Positions 1-12,645 of a stretch of 64,000 nucleotides of DNA are shown piece by piece. Source of the DNA: Sophora flavescens. Taxonomy: Eukaryota; Streptophyta; Magnoliopsida; Fabales; Fabaceae. Every line of letters begins with the position of its first letter. The stretch's first letter is position 1. The stretch is from contig CM061069.1 of the NCBI GenBank assembly GCA_030762895.1, positions 21,157,630 to 21,221,629 on the forward strand, given 5' to 3'. The notes beneath the pieces were generated by a model. It made no database searches, was not told the DNA's origin, and was given only the letters and a program-made list of their open reading frames with translations. The position numbers and the translations under genes were made by a program.

Positions 1-266
1 TTTGAAACTTCCGTTGTCTTTTTTAACCGATTGGAACTCTTTATATTGGATTTTTTATATCTTTGAGCACATGATAAGGTAGGTATTCTTCAACCCTTGT
101 GGGAAAGATAAACACTTTTGATGCTAAACCAAGATAAATATTAATATAATTTATTTACTTATAAAAGAAATGTAACTATAGCCACCATAAGCTGAACAAG
201 TAGTTTTGCGACAAATAATGCAAGCCTATATCACAGCAGATGTATTATACTTGCGTTATCTCTTTA
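1..266. other. Intergenic, no gene seen
   Basis: AT-rich sequence with no supported reading frame or repeat. It forms the left flank of the MITE that starts at 267. Confidence 0.6.
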
Positions 267-1090
267 GGGCTCGTTTGGTGATCAAGATAGGGTAGAGGCG
301 GATATGATAGAGTAGGATAGGATATAAGCAGGATAAGCTGTTATCATATTCGACGTATGGTGTCCACCAGATAACCAACCAGACAACATTATAATTTTAA
401 GTACGAATTTTAAATTTTTTTGTTTTTATTCTAAATGTCTTCATCTTTTATTAGATTTTAGTTTTTTTTATAATTCTCATTATTTAAAATTATAAAAAAG
501 ACAAAATTATCCTTGTGATAAAATTACATATACTTTTTTAAATTTTTTAAATATTGTCTAAATAAAATTATTTTGTTATATTTTTAAATATTCATTTTTT
601 GTTTTTACTTTACATATAGTTAAATTATTAGAATACTTTTTTATATTTTACAGTTTTTTAAAATAATATAAAATAACAAAATTAGCATTGTTATAAAATA
701 AAAATAAATTTTAAAATGAATTATTAATATTTTTATTATTTTAAATATTTTATATTTTATAATACCTTTTTTTTAACCATGTTAAATTTTATTATACTTT
801 AATTTATTATTTTATTATACGTTAATTATTTGATGTATTATAAATTTTATATTTTATATACTTTAAATCACCCTATCCTACTTGTTACCAGGAAAAAAAA
901 AACCTTATCCTAACATGTTGAGTGCTAACCCAGCCATCCCCTCAGGATAGAATTTTAACTAGATGGACAGGATATGATAAGTGACAGGATTGCCTTATCC
1001 TATCCTACTGGCTCACCAAACAACAGTTTCATATAGGATATGATAGCTTATCTTATCTTGTCTATCTTATCCTAACCACCAAACGGGCAC
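267..1090. mobile_element. PIF/Harbinger-like MITE with TTA target duplication
   Basis: The left end (gggctcgtttggtg) and the reverse complement of the right end (gtgcccgtttggtgg) form imperfect terminal inverted repeats. TTA lies just outside both ends (264-266 and 1091-1093). A TTA duplication with GGGCNCGTTTGG-type ends is the pattern of PIF/Harbinger (Tourist-like) elements. The interior is very AT-rich and non-coding. Both ends carry subterminal words of the ggataggata / tatcctatcc type. No transposase is encoded, so it is a non-autonomous copy of about 824 bp. Confidence 0.8.
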
Positions 1091-2348
1091 TTAGTTTATA
1101 TGTAATCTTATTTTTTATTTCATATTTTAAATATTCTATTTAGATCCATTGCATGAGATTTTTCTTTCTCCTGCGGACGTATTTCAAAAATGACCATTAG
1201 GATGCTTGGTTTAAGAAATGTCAAATGGTTACTTGACGGTTGATTTCATGTCCTCGCACTATTTTTTCTTCATTTTAAAATTAACTAGATTGTAGCCCGA
1301 GCATTGCACAGTTGCCCTCTTTTTATGAAATTTTATAATATGAAATTGGTAATACATTAACAATAAATGAGGTTATAATAAAAGATTATATTTATGTGAA
1401 ATAAACAAAGATAATAAAAGACTTATTCTGAATTACATCATGTATGTCTTATGTACTCATAATCTATATATGAAGATCTACTGTGTCAAAGACTTTGACT
1501 TCCGCAAAATAAATTAATAGTTTTAAGGTAATTGTAATTTGTTTGCCAAGAAATAAGAAAAATAAATGTTGCATGACTAATAAATGTAACTAATATCACA
1601 TGCTGTTTTGACCGGAATATTAGTACTCAGTGAAAATCCAGGGCATGATGTTTTCCCGTCAGCATAAGTTTCCTCTAGCATATTTTATTCAATTTTTTAG
1701 CCTATAAAAGACTTGTATGACATGTACCATCAAATGGCATCAAGTATGAGAATGAAAATTTGTGTCATATGAACTCTTCCTCTTGTCCATTGCATGAGTG
1801 TGTGGTTGTGAGAGAATTTATTTTTTCTGGGTGAGATATATGTGGGTAATATCATAATAAATAGTGTCATCACAAGCATTGGCTATGGTGTATGCATTGA
1901 TCAATAGATAAGAAAATACATTTATAAAAAAACAAAGAAGTGAACATGAGTAGTCATGAAACAACAAATGATCAAGCAAAATATCAAATAAACATTGTTT
2001 TAAAAAGCTGAAGTAAACTAAAAATCCATCAACACCAACCATTCTACCACAAAAATCAAGAATCCAAGATTATTGAAAATCATCACAAATTCTAACTTGA
2101 TTTTATATTCTTGGCTGCAGTTGGAGAGAAAGAAAAATATGTGAGTAAGATGAGGATAATCATTTTAAGAATGACCTCCATCTTTCTCTCATAAAAAATC
2201 ATAAGCAAAAGGCTTTGTCCATTCTTGAATTTATTTGTACTTGCAAATAAACATGCTAGTGATAAAATAGTTTTCAAACACCAAAACAAATTTTAAAATC
2301 ATCCAAACTGATATGGGTGGCCAAGAAACTTTTCATTCTGCTAATTCA
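1091..2348. other. Intergenic, no gene seen
   Basis: AT-rich stretch between two transposons. Short open frames near 1818-2042 and 2092-2289 have no recognisable domain and low-complexity composition, so they are not called genes. Confidence 0.5.
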
Positions 2349-2384
2349 CACTAGTGGAAAATATACATTAGACGGTAAAGGTTT

Positions 2385-4015
2385 ACGTCAGTTAACCAAA
2401 AACTAGACGTTAAAAAGGGGACGATGGCAGTTTTGTAAATATCAGACTTCATTAATTCACTGTTAACGTCAGTTGTTTTAAGGACTGACGTTAAAAGTGA
2501 GGCGGTGGCAGTTTTGTAAATATTAAATCACTATTTGCTTCAGTTAAATAAATAACTGACGTAAATAATAAACTCATTCCTATCTTTCTTTCGTTGTCAT
2601 CTCCCTGTTGTCATTCTTAACGCAGATCATCACTCCATATATAGTGCAGTTTATTTCTAATCTTTTTTTTAAAAAAGTTTATTTTTAATCTTAATTAATT
2701 AGCTTGAATTAGTAAACAAATTCTTGTGCAAATTAAAATAAATAAACACTTAACATAAAACAAGTTATATATGTATAATCAAATCGTATCTCATTGAAGC
2801 GATTCATAAGTTACAATTACATTATTAAAAGATAAAAAATTTCCGCAAGATGTCACTAAAATATAAAAAAGTTTCTGCTTCAACATCATTTTCTTCTTAG
2901 TCCTGTCCTCAGAAACTCCGATATTGAATGCATCTCCTCCCTTACTTGAAGTCCTTGATGCTCCATCTGAAATTACAGTCAATTTGGAGCCAAAGTAGAG
3001 TGAAGGTTGCACTCGATCTGTTTTAGCAATATTCTTGGAACAGCCACTTGGTTCCAAAGTTGAGGTTTTGGAACCGTAGTCACGATTCTCCGTAAGGATG
3101 ATGGTGTGTGCAATTCACATAATGCGATTTACACACCCTTATCACCCATGTAATGTGATTTACTCAAACTCAGAAGTTGTTTGACCATTAAGACAGAGAC
3201 CTTTAAGTCTAGGTATAGGAAGAAAGAGTGATGAAGTTAATCTCCATGGCAGAGCCATATTGTGAAGCAGAAAAATTAAAGGAAGGAAGGAAGCTATTTA
3301 TAAGAGTAGGGGATGAAGTTACTAGGCGTCGTAAGTTGCTAAAAAATTAAATTGATCATTAAGAGCATTAGGTTCCAAGGCGCATTGGGAGTTGGAAATC
3401 ATATATTATAAACGTGTAGAAAAGAAAACGCCCGAAGGAATAGGAAGAAATAGACCTTTAAGTCTAGGTATAAACTTAGTGCTCATAAAGAGGATTATAG
3501 GTTACAATGTGCATGGGTAAGTAGCACAGCAGTAATGGGTAATTTAGTATCAGAGTAGTCAAAGGAATGAATGCTTTTGCAGAAACTTATACACTTTTAA
3601 CGTCAGTTGTTGAATAAAACTGACGTTAAAAGTGTTTTTAAAATAAAAAATATTTATTTTTAACGTCAGTTGTTTATACAATTGACGATAAAAGTGTGAT
3701 TTTTACTTCAGTTAAATAAATAGCTGACGTAAATAATCCTATGTCCCTATATGCCCTGTTGTCACTCTTAACACAGGTCTCAGAGCCATTTTGTGAAGGA
3801 ATAGAAATATAGAGGAAAAGAAGAGGCAGTATTACAGACTGATACAGAATAATGGTACTTTATATAGAGAATACACTTTTAACGTCAGTTGAATTCAACA
3901 ACTGAGGTTAAAAGTATTTTTTTAAAAAAAATATTAATATTTAACGTCAGTTGTTTAATACAACTGACGTTAAACAATTACTTTTAACGTCAGTTGTTTA
4001 ATAAAACTAACGTTA
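2385..4015. repeat. 5' subterminal ACGTCAGTT repeats of CACTA-1, partly duplicated
   Basis: Copies of TAACGTCAGTTG and its inverse cluster at 2385-2570 and again at 3597-4015, with a repeat-poor block between. The stretch around 2530-2640 (ttcagttaaataaataactgacg, then a gttgtca word and cttaacgcag) is repeated with changes at about 3706-3790. The phrase tttaagtctaggtata also occurs twice, near 3211 and 3457. The left end therefore seems to have grown by internal segmental duplication. Confidence 0.75.
2791..3057 (-). other. Open frame inside CACTA-1, possible captured host fragment
   Basis: An 88-codon minus-strand frame lies in the repeat-poor block of the left end, opposite to the transposase gene. 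Its composition is protein-like (SDGASRTSSKGGDAF), unlike the low-complexity frames around it, and the frame stays open for some codons upstream of the first ATG. I do not recognise the protein. CACTA elements can capture host exons, so this could be a transduplicated fragment. It could equally be chance. Confidence 0.2.
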
Positions 4016-4556
4016 AATGTTGTTTTATTTTTTGGTTTTTCATTATAACGTTTACACCCGCGCGCCATCTGAACTTCGCTCTGTACGTACGTCTCTTTTC
4101 TATTTTCATCACGCTCAACCCTAGATCACTCTCAACCCTCACTCTCGCTCTCACCCAGCACAGAACCCTAATCGCGAGCTCATCTCCACCACAACCACCG
4201 CGAGGGCTTCTTCGCCACCACCGTGAGGTACACTATTAACTCTAACTCTGTCTTTCCATTCATTCTTTGCAATAACTTGACATCTCTCTTTCCCCTTCCC
4301 GCGCACTAACTCTCCTTGTCCCTCTGCTCTCAGTAACCACATCGAACGTTGGCCACCACTCGAGCGATTCCTCCCAACCACCACGCGAGCACTTATTTCT
4401 GGTGAGTATTTAGGGCACATTTTTGTATTTTTGGTTTTGAGTGTATGTTGAAACTGTAGTCTCAGTATTTGAAACTTGAAACCGTGAGTTTGATTTGTTT
4501 GGAATGTACGTCTCTATTTTTGGTTTTGAGTGCATGTTGCTCTGCTAGTTGATCTG

Positions 4557-4672
4557 TCACGGCGGTGATGCTCATCACAGCTAGGCCGTGATCAGTTCTG
4601 CCTGTGATGGCATGGTCTAGTTCAGTTGGCACGTTACGGCCGTGATGGACATCACTGCCAGGCCGTGACCAG
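4557..4672. repeat. GC-rich palindromic CACGGC/GCCGTG motif cluster
   Basis: Several degenerate copies of tcacggccgtgat-x-catcacggc and its inverse lie upstream of the transposase start. The same word recurs in CACTA-3 (20757-21052), in the gypsy LTR (38880-39165) and once near 8692. Confidence 0.7.
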
Positions 4673-4765
4673 TGCTTGGCAATCTTCAAAAACTATAGTT
4701 TTCAATCTCCCGTATTGTCCTTATATTGGATATATGTTTTGTATATCTACAGGACCTATCTAGTT

Positions 4766-7700
4766 ATGGATCGTAGTTGGATGGTTTGTAAGCGTACTAG
4801 TGCTGAGTATTTGAAGGGGGTGGGAGAATTTATAGAATTTTCTCAAAGGAATGTTCCTAATAGTAATGGAATGTTCTGTTGTCCTTGTGTCAAGTGTTTG
4901 AATACGAGGAAATGTACGGTGAAGGATATACGTACTCATTTGATTTGTGAAGGGATTTGCTTGAGTTATACAAGATGGATATGGCATGGTGATGTGTTGT
5001 TGAGTAGTACGGCGAGTGTCTCCCAAAGTGAGGACGTTGACGTAGATATGGAGGATGATCGAGTAGAGGACATGATCCGTGATATTGGACAAGAATCTTT
5101 TCATCGAGCTCATGTGTATGATAGGTTGTGCGGTGATGCGGATAAGCCTTTATATCCAGGGGTGTACTACTCATACACGGTTGTCGGCGGTGCTAAAATT
5201 GGTTTGTGTGAAGGCGAGAAATGGTTGGACCGATAAAAGCTTCACGGAATTGCTTGAAGTGTTGAAAGACTTGCTTCCGGAGGACAACACATTGCCTGAC
5301 CGTAACTATGAGGCCAAGAAGGTATTATGTCCTATGGGTATGGAGTATAAGAAGATACACGCATGCCCCAATGATTGCATATTGTACACCGGTGTTCATG
5401 AAGACAATCACGATTGCCCCAAATGTGGGTTATCACGATACAAAGTGAAGGGTGGTGATGATGATGATGATCTTGATGATGTGAGAAAAAAGGGTCCTCC
5501 TGCGAAGGTGTTGTGGTATCTTCCAATAATTCCAAGGTTCAAGCGATTGTTTGACAATGCGAAAGATGCGAAGAATCTTAGATGGCATAATGATGAGAGG
5601 AAACGTGATGGAAAGGTTCGTCATCCTGCTGATTCTATTCAATGGAAGAATATCGATACTATGTTTCCGGATTTCGCCGATGAGCCAAGAAACCTAAGGC
5701 TTGGACTTGCTACGGATGGAATGAATCCTTATGGTAACATGAGTAGTATTCATAGTTCATGGCCTGTTCTGTTGGTAATTTACAACATTCCCCCTTGGTT
5801 GTGCATGAAGCGCAAATACATGATGTTGTCTATGATGATTTCGGGCCCAAAGCAACCGGGAAATGACTTAGATGTTTATCTAGGTCCCTTGATTGAAGAC
5901 TTGAAAATGCTGTGGGTGGAAGGTGTTGATGTAGTTGATGGGTATTCTCATGAGACTTTCAAGCTTCGTGCCATGTTATTTTGCACCATCAACGACTTTC
6001 CAAAGATACGGTAACTTGTCCTGGATGCAGTGTCAAGGGGCATAAAGCATGCCCTATATGTGAAGAAGGCACATGCTACACTCGATTGCATCATGGAAAG
6101 AAGACGGTTTACCTTGGGCATCGGATATTTCTTAGACGTGATCACCCATATCGTAAGATGAAAAAAGCATTTAATGGATGCCAAGAGACGAAGAAGGCGT
6201 CGGCGGCCTTAATTGGAGAGCAGGTTTATCGTAGGGTAAAGGACATCGATGTTATATTCGGCAAGTCCAAAAAGAAAGGTAAAGCTGCTGAGAAAAACAT
6301 ATGGAAGAAGAGGTCGATATTCTTTGATCTTCCATACGCGCACAAGCTTGATGTCGACACTTTGCATTGATGTGATGCATGTGGAGAAAAATGTGTGTGA
6401 TAGTGTGATCGGGACGCTTCTCAACATTCAGGGGCAAGACAAAGGATGGTTTGAATGCTCGTCTCGACCTCGTTGCTATGGGTATACGAGAGCGATTAGC
6501 TCCAGCTTGTTGAGGATGGTAAGCGGACTTATTTGCCGCCAAAGATGTCATACTTTGTCAAAAAAAGAGAGACAAAGTTTCTGCGGGTGTCTTCAGGGCA
6601 TCAAAGTTCCACATGGTTACTCTTCAAATATGAAGAGGCTTGTCTCTAGTGATCTTAAATTGGTTCGCTTTAAGTCTCATGATTGTCACATCTTGATGCA
6701 ACAACTTCTGCCCGTTGCTATTCGTGGTATTGCTACAAAAAATGTGAGACATGCCATTACTCGGTTGTGCTCATTCTTCAATTCTATATGTAACAAATTC
6801 GTTGACCCCCGTATGTTGGATGACTTGGAAGTTGAGGCTGCTACAATCTTGTGCCAATTGGAGATGTATTTTCCTCCTTCCTTTTTCGACATAATGGTTC
6901 ACTTAATTGTTCATTTGGTGAGGGAGATTAGATTATGTGGGCCGGTTTTTCTAAGATGGATGTACCCAGTTGAGCACTACATGAAGATCTTGAAAGGGTA
7001 CGTGAAGAATCCTCATCGTCCGGAAGCATCTATTGTTCAAAGGTATGTTGCAGAAGAAGCTATTGAGTTTTGTTCGGACTACCTTCATAACACGGATCCT
7101 ACAGGGGTTCCTAAGCCTCGGCATGATGAGATCAGATGTCAAGGTAAGGGTACACATGGCTTAAGAATTAATAGGAAGGATCGGGAGGAAGTGCTTCAAG
7201 CACATTTGTATGTATTGAACAACATCAAATGTGTTCAGCCTTTCTTATTTGAACATAAAAGAAAAGTCAATCAAGAAAACCCTCGAATGAGCAAAAGGTG
7301 GTTGTTGAACAAGCATAACAAGACTTTCTTACCATGGTTCAAGGAAGAAATGCTTAAGGATGGTAGTACTGCTTCTGATGACGTAAAATGGCTAGCACGT
7401 GGGCCTAACTTCAACATCATATGTTGGAGCTGATACGACATAAATAACTTTTCCTTTTATACAAAGGAACAAGATAACAAGAGTACCATGCAAAATGGTG
7501 GGGTTATGATCGTGGCCGAAGCAATGCACTTCTCTAGTGCAAAGGACACAAAACCCGTTACAACACCGAGACCTTACTTTGGATATATTGAAGATATTTG
7601 GGTGCTCGATTACGCTAAGCTTACGGTGCCGGTATTTAAATGTAAGTGGGTTGATAGTAACGGTGGTGTACAAACCGACGAATTGGGGTTCACATTGGTA

Positions 7701-7973
7701 GACCTCAACAAGTTAGGTCATATAAATGAGCCTTTCATAATGGCTTCCCAAGCAAAACAAGTGTTCTACATCACTGATCCTTCTAACAAAAGGTTGTCCG
7801 TGGTTCTCCAAGGAAAAAGCATGTATAATGGTAGTGATGAAAATGAAGATTCAAATCTTGATATTCCTGAGACTCCTTCTTTTTCAACAAACATGCCTAC
7901 TATAATCGAGGAGGCACAGGTGGACGATGTACATGCCACTCGTGATGATCATCACGAAGGGATATTGATATAG
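4766..7973 (+). pseudogene. CACTA-1 TNP2-like transposase, frameshifted
   Basis: The likely start is ATG 4766 (MDRSWM), just after a possible splice acceptor (ctacag). The order of domains is the usual one for TNP2: an N-terminal Transpos_assoc zinc-binding region (CCPCVKCLN, to about 5000); the Transposase_21 core (WYLPIIPRFKRLF, 5500s, to INDFP, 6000); an IDVMHVEKNV block at 6366; DUF4218 (MYFPPSFFDIMVHL, WMYPVEHYMK) at 6650-7100; and DUF4216 (FGYIEDIWVLDY, FKCKWVDS) at 7430-7800. The frame breaks at about 5159 (extra G in a G run), 6003-6035, 6355-6372 and 6438-6520, and there is an in-frame TGA at 7431-7433. Families of this kind cut at CACTA termini. This copy cannot encode a full protein unless some breaks are introns. 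Confidence 0.88.
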
Positions 7974-8204
7974 GTAGTTTAAACTTAGTATACATTTATT
8001 TTTATTTATATTTATGTATTTATTTTGAGTTATAACCTATGTTAATAAATATATATTGTTTCTGAACAGGCATACATATGGATCATTGTTCCATTTTTCC
8101 TTTGCAGTTCTGTAATGTGTGATATTCTGTGTTACTGGGATATTTACTGAATGCAGGGATGGCTGAGGGGAGTGATATTTTAAAACTGAATTTAAAAAAA
8201 AAAT

Positions 8205-8555
8205 ACTATTAACGTCAATTTTATCATACAACTGACGTTAATAGTATTTTATAAAATATACAGTACACTATTAACGTCAGTTGTTTATTACAACTGGCGT
8301 TAAAATTAAGACCTTTAACGTCAGTTCTTGATAACAATTGACGTTAGTTTTAACAAAATTAACGTCAGATTTATTAAAGAACTGACGTTAATTTTGACAA
8401 AATTAACGTCAGTTGTGTTAAAGAACCGACGTTAATAGTGTTATATTTAATGTCAGTTCTCAACTGACGTTAAAAGTTTAACTTTTAACGTTAGCTGTAT
8501 TTACGTCAGTCAGTATTCTGACGTAAAAAATCAATTTTAACTGACGTAAAAAGCA
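8205..8555. repeat. 3' subterminal ACGTCAGTT repeats of CACTA-1
   Basis: More than ten copies of AACGTCAGTT or AACTGACGTT alternate in orientation up to the terminal CACTAGTG. They mirror the left-end array and are the presumed binding sites of the element's DNA-binding protein. Confidence 0.85.
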
Positions 8556-8570
8556 CTTATTGCACTAGTG

Positions 8571-9073
8571 TCAAATGATCTATGTTATGCTCTCATTTAT
8601 TAATCTCATAACATTTTCTAGTTTGTGCCTGTTAGTCTATTTTTGAAATGGTAGAATTTTACTTAGCATAATAGAAGACTGTAGTCTCTAGTCACGGCCT
8701 AGCACCGTGATGAAAAGGTTTTACATGGCATGTTGTTAAATATCTACAGATTCATTAATAAAAGTTGAAGAAGACTTGCGTCAGAAAATATTGAAGAACT
8801 CAGTCTTCTAAGATACTTTCTGAGTAGCACCCTGCCTCAATATCTTTTGCTTGAGTTTTGCTTCAATACTTTATTCATTGCCCGTACAACCTTACATAGA
8901 TTAATTCTTGAGTTATCATGGTATTAAAATAACTTACAAATAAGCACCAACACATATACAATATACATTGCACACAGCAAAAACCATGAGAATTGGTTCA
9001 GCATCAAGGTCTGTCTCTCTCTCACTCTGACACACACAAACACACGCACAAGCATGAGAAATATCACATGATT
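8571..9073. other. Spacer between CACTA-1 and the copia element
   Basis: No gene was recognised. It holds one degenerate copy of the tcacggcc...ccgtgatg word (about 8692-8711) and a short CA/CT-rich run near 9008-9055. Confidence 0.5.
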
Positions 9074-9417
9074 TGTTGATGATGTGGCACATTTTGTTAT
9101 AATTCAGTTTTTTCTGTTAGCTGATGTAACAAATTTCAGTTATTAAATTGTTGTAAGCTCCTTCTATATGCTGAAATATAAAGCATTATATAAAGAGCAG
9201 TAGGATTAGAAAAAAGAGATAGAATTGAGAGAATACGTGTGTATAGGCTTGATTGAGAGAATTACTGACAAGAGGGTTTCTTGGTTGTAATTGGGGATCA
9301 AGGGAAAATCATTTTGTATTCTGGTTAGACGAAGGACATTGACACTGAATAGATTGGACTCAAGCATTGCTTAGTCCCGGAGACGTAGGCTGTTCTTGGC
9401 CGAACTCCGTCATCAAT
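9074..9417 (+). repeat. Copia 5' LTR, left part
   Basis: Matches the first part of the 3' LTR (from 33069), lacking an 11-bp stretch present there (in tttctatccttt). It stops at catcaat, exactly where CACTA-2 begins, and resumes at 28912. Confidence 0.95.
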
Positions 9418-9439
9418 CACTACAAAAAAAGGTCATTTA

Positions 9440-9920
9440 GCGACCGAAAATAGTGACCGAATTTTTAGGTTCCTTTTTGCGACCGAAATAGAAACCGATT
9501 GTATGATCAACATGAAACACTGGTTAGAGTTGATTCTGCGACCGAAATAGCGACCGAAATAGAGCATAGCAGAGATATCAGTCGCTACTTCGGTCGCTAA
9601 ACAAAGGAAAGTAAAAGTCAGAAATTTATGAATTGTTAGCGACCGAAATGGCGACCGAATTAAATGCAACGGCAAAACTGTGTTTATATTAGCGACCGAT
9701 TTAGAAATCCGTCGCTAAATTTATGAATTCACACTTTAAACTTTATTTATATTTACGACCGATATTAATTAATTCGTCGCTAAAAGGCGCGTTAAAAAAT
9801 AAAATTGCGCGTGTTAGCGACCAAATTTAAATCGGTCGCTAAAATTACAAATTCAAATTAAAACTAACCATATTAGCGATCAATTAGCGATCGAATTAAG
9901 TCGTTCGCTAAAACTGAAAT
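9440..9920. repeat. 5' subterminal TAGCGACCGAA repeats of CACTA-2
   Basis: Repeated gcgaccgaa / ttcggtcgc words in both orientations, decaying in quality inwards. Confidence 0.85.
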
Positions 9921-9980
9921 CCCTAAATTCGACAGAACCTCCTTCTTCCTCATTTTTTCCGTCGCATTTCTCTCTCCCAC

Positions 9981-10260
9981 CCACTGCTTCTCTCTTCTAC
10001 GGCGCGCGCTCCGCCACCTCAACACCCCAAGACACCTCCCGCCACCACCGCCATCTCCCTCTCGCTCAGGTAAGCTCTCCTCTACTCCATCTCTATGTCT
10101 CTGCTTCTCTCGCATATATCTCTCTCTGTCTCACTGCTTCTCTCTTCCTAGCAGCGCGCTCCCGCCACCACAAGACACCTCCTGTCACCACCATCATCCC
10201 CTCTGCTCAGGTAAGCTCTCCTCTACTCCATCTCTCTCTCTATCTTTGTTTCTCTCGCAT
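9981..10260 (+). repeat. Duplicated leader segment with two splice-donor-like sites
   Basis: Two imperfect copies of about 130 bp (from about 9981 and 10132) share cactgcttctctctt, gcgcgctc, caagacacctcc and the donor-like ctcaggtaagctctcc. This GC-richer, CT-rich block after the terminal repeats resembles the 5' leader of CACTA transcripts. The duplicated CAG/GTAAGC may offer alternative first-exon donors. Confidence 0.6.
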
Positions 10261-12645
10261 CTCTCTCTGTCTCACTACCATTTATAGACCAATGCCTGCA
10301 TTTTCTTTTTCTCTATCTCTACCATTTCTGTTAGTTTTGTCTTGTTTCAGTTGTTGTTTCTTCTCACTATTATGTCCCACCTGACTTGTTCTTTTCAAAC
10401 TTGTTGGCATGTCATGTAGCTGTTATGTGAATGGCATTGTAGGGTGATGGTTTTTGGTAAATAATGTTTGCAGTCTAGTAAATTGCTTTCCATATTCTTT
10501 CTAGCTGCTTAACTGTAAAATAGTCTAGGTAATTTGGATTATAGGCCATTTCGAATTTAGTTATTTTTGTTTAGTAGAGATGTGGAACATATGAGGGGAA
10601 AATGGAAGGAAAGAAGTATTTAAGGAAGAGGGGGTCTGAGAGGCAGAGATGTATATAAAAACAATAGGAAGTAGTACCAATGAGGACTAAGAAGGAAGAA
10701 ATACAACCTCAGGAACAAATTCAATTCATAAATCATCTCTCTTTCTCTAAGTACTTATCAATCCTTAAATAGGCAAAACCAACTTGATAACCAAGAAATC
10801 CTAAATGATTAAAAACCTTAAACAAACCAATTTATTAAAAGTATCACAATAACCCCAAAATACAAGATCCAAATTACATTGATTCCAAACTATATCTTGC
10901 ATAAAAGACAATGTGAAAAGTAGATCAATCTTTCATTCATTGTCTTAAAGTATGGTACACTAAATGGCCTACATTAAATGGTATATTCGGATTGCAGTTC
11001 CTAACTTTTAGTGTTGAAATTTTCACATGGGAAAGAAAATAGGAATCTTCTTTTCAGATTGGTAGTTAAATTGCAATTATCCAAAGTGTAGGATCTATTA
11101 CACCATTCTGCAGCCATTATATTAATTTGAATGATTTTAACGTTGGAGAATAATTGGTATGCCCTATGATGTTTGATAATTTACTATTGATTCAGGGAAA
11201 TATAATCATACGTTTTCTTATTATTTTTTATGCTTCATTGATTATTTTTTCGTGAGCACATGCTTTACCACTAGATATTCATGAGATAAATTATTTAGGT
11301 ATAACAATTTAACATAGTAGATGAAAAAATTCATCTTGGTAGATTTTGTCGCTTAGGTAATTTATATTTGATTAGATATAAATTTATTTATTTTTATTTA
11401 TTTTTATTTATTTTAATAATGTATGTTGTTTCACCTTTGCAAGTTGTTATAAATTTGTAACCGTATATTGTTGATTCTATTTTATATTAATTTATGTGTT
11501 TCTAGTCTTATAAATAGTTGTACTGGATTCTGTTTATATAGAATAGTGATTTGATTTGAAATGAATAATTTCATTTATGCACGATAGGTCCTTGTTGTCA
11601 CATTCTTCTACTCTCTGTTGGCTCCGGCTCCTCCCCTTATCCTTGCTCGGTTGTGTTTTTCTCTCTCGTGTCAGTTCTCTCAACACTCAGTGTAATGTAT
11701 TATGTGAATTATCGCCTTGTTTGGTAGTGGAGAGCCGAGCTCAATAGGATGTGATCTTGTCTCGATTGTATCTGATAATTTAATGTTTATGCATGTATTT
11801 GTCAATATGTGTTGTTTGTTAGTGGAGAGCGGAGCTCAATAGGATGTGATCTTGTCTGATTGTATGCTGATAATTTAATGTTTATGCATGTGTTTGTCAA
11901 TATGTGTTGTTTGTTAGTGGAGAGCGGAGCTCAATAGGATGTGATCCTGTCCGAAAGGCGAGATGTCGGTTGTGTCTGATAATTTAGAAATTATGCATGT
12001 GTTTGACAATTAACTGCTACTTGTTAGTGGAGAGCGGAGCTCAATAGGATGTTTGCTACAATATTTAATCTAAGTTTGTATTGATTTACACTGCAATTTA
12101 TACAAGCTCAACAATGTTGCAATATTTATAGGTTAATGGTTTTATTTTCTGTTAGAGTTAATAATTAATTTACTAAAAGCCTTAGTTTCCTATTTGAGAT
12201 TCAATATTAATGAGCATGCGAACTTATCAAGGTATGCATGCTCATTGTATTGAATCTTGAATTATCCAAGTGGGATAGTTTGGGAAAAAACCTTTTTCAC
12301 ACTCGCATAATAGTCATTTCAATGTTCAAATGCCTTATATACTTGTTGAAATCTCGGTCTCGATGCATTTCCTTTTGTTCTCCTCGGTGCATACTTGATC
12401 ACGGTGATTCTGACCGTGCTCGAGTCGTGTAACTTGGAGACCGATGGGAAATGCTGCCGAAATTTTGTCAAGTATAAGGTATTTGAATATGGGAATAACT
12501 ATTAGTAGCTGAGTGTAGCAAAGGTTTCTTCTCGAATGGGATAGGTTCATACCTTGTCATAAGAACGAGATTGATGGAGTTATTGGAATGCACCGTAATA
12601 TATAAGTGTTATTGTAGGATTGGTCGTGCTATTTAATTGCCAAGA
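10261..12645 (+). other. CACTA-2 leader/intron region upstream of TNP2
   Basis: No coding frame was recognised here. It contains the tandem repeat at 11721-12051. Just before the transposase start is a stretch (12335-12480: gcatacttgatcacgg, gtgctcgagtcgtgtaac) that looks like the conserved non-coding leader of related CACTA elements. AT-rich sequence typical of an intron fills the rest. Confidence 0.4.
11721..12051. repeat. Tandem repeat, about 95-bp unit, four starts
   Basis: The phrase agtggagagcggagctcaat recurs at about 11726, 11821, 11916 and 12026, giving periods of 95, 95 and 110 bp. Each is followed by aggatgtgatcttgtc, tgataattta and tttatgcatgtgtttgtcaa. The last unit is cut short. 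Confidence 0.85.

Larger units (their letters stand above)
2349..8570 (+). mobile_element. CACTA-1: complete CACTA (En/Spm) DNA transposon
   Basis: Starts CACTAGTGGAAAA at 2349 and ends TTGCACTAGTG at 8570, so the termini are inverted CACTAGTG repeats. TCA is directly duplicated on both sides (2346-2348 and 8571-8573), the 3-bp duplication expected of CACTA elements. Both ends carry many copies of ACGTCAGTT in both orientations, the usual subterminal transposase-binding array. The interior encodes a TNP2-type transposase on the plus strand (4766-7973), broken by frameshifts. No second (TNPA/TNP1-like) gene was found, so the copy is probably defective and mobile only in trans. Confidence 0.93.

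Noticed and set aside
4760..5174. Minus-strand frames of 94-117 codons opposite the CACTA-1 transposase
   Set aside because: Antisense shadows of a clear TNP2 coding line; no domain of their own.
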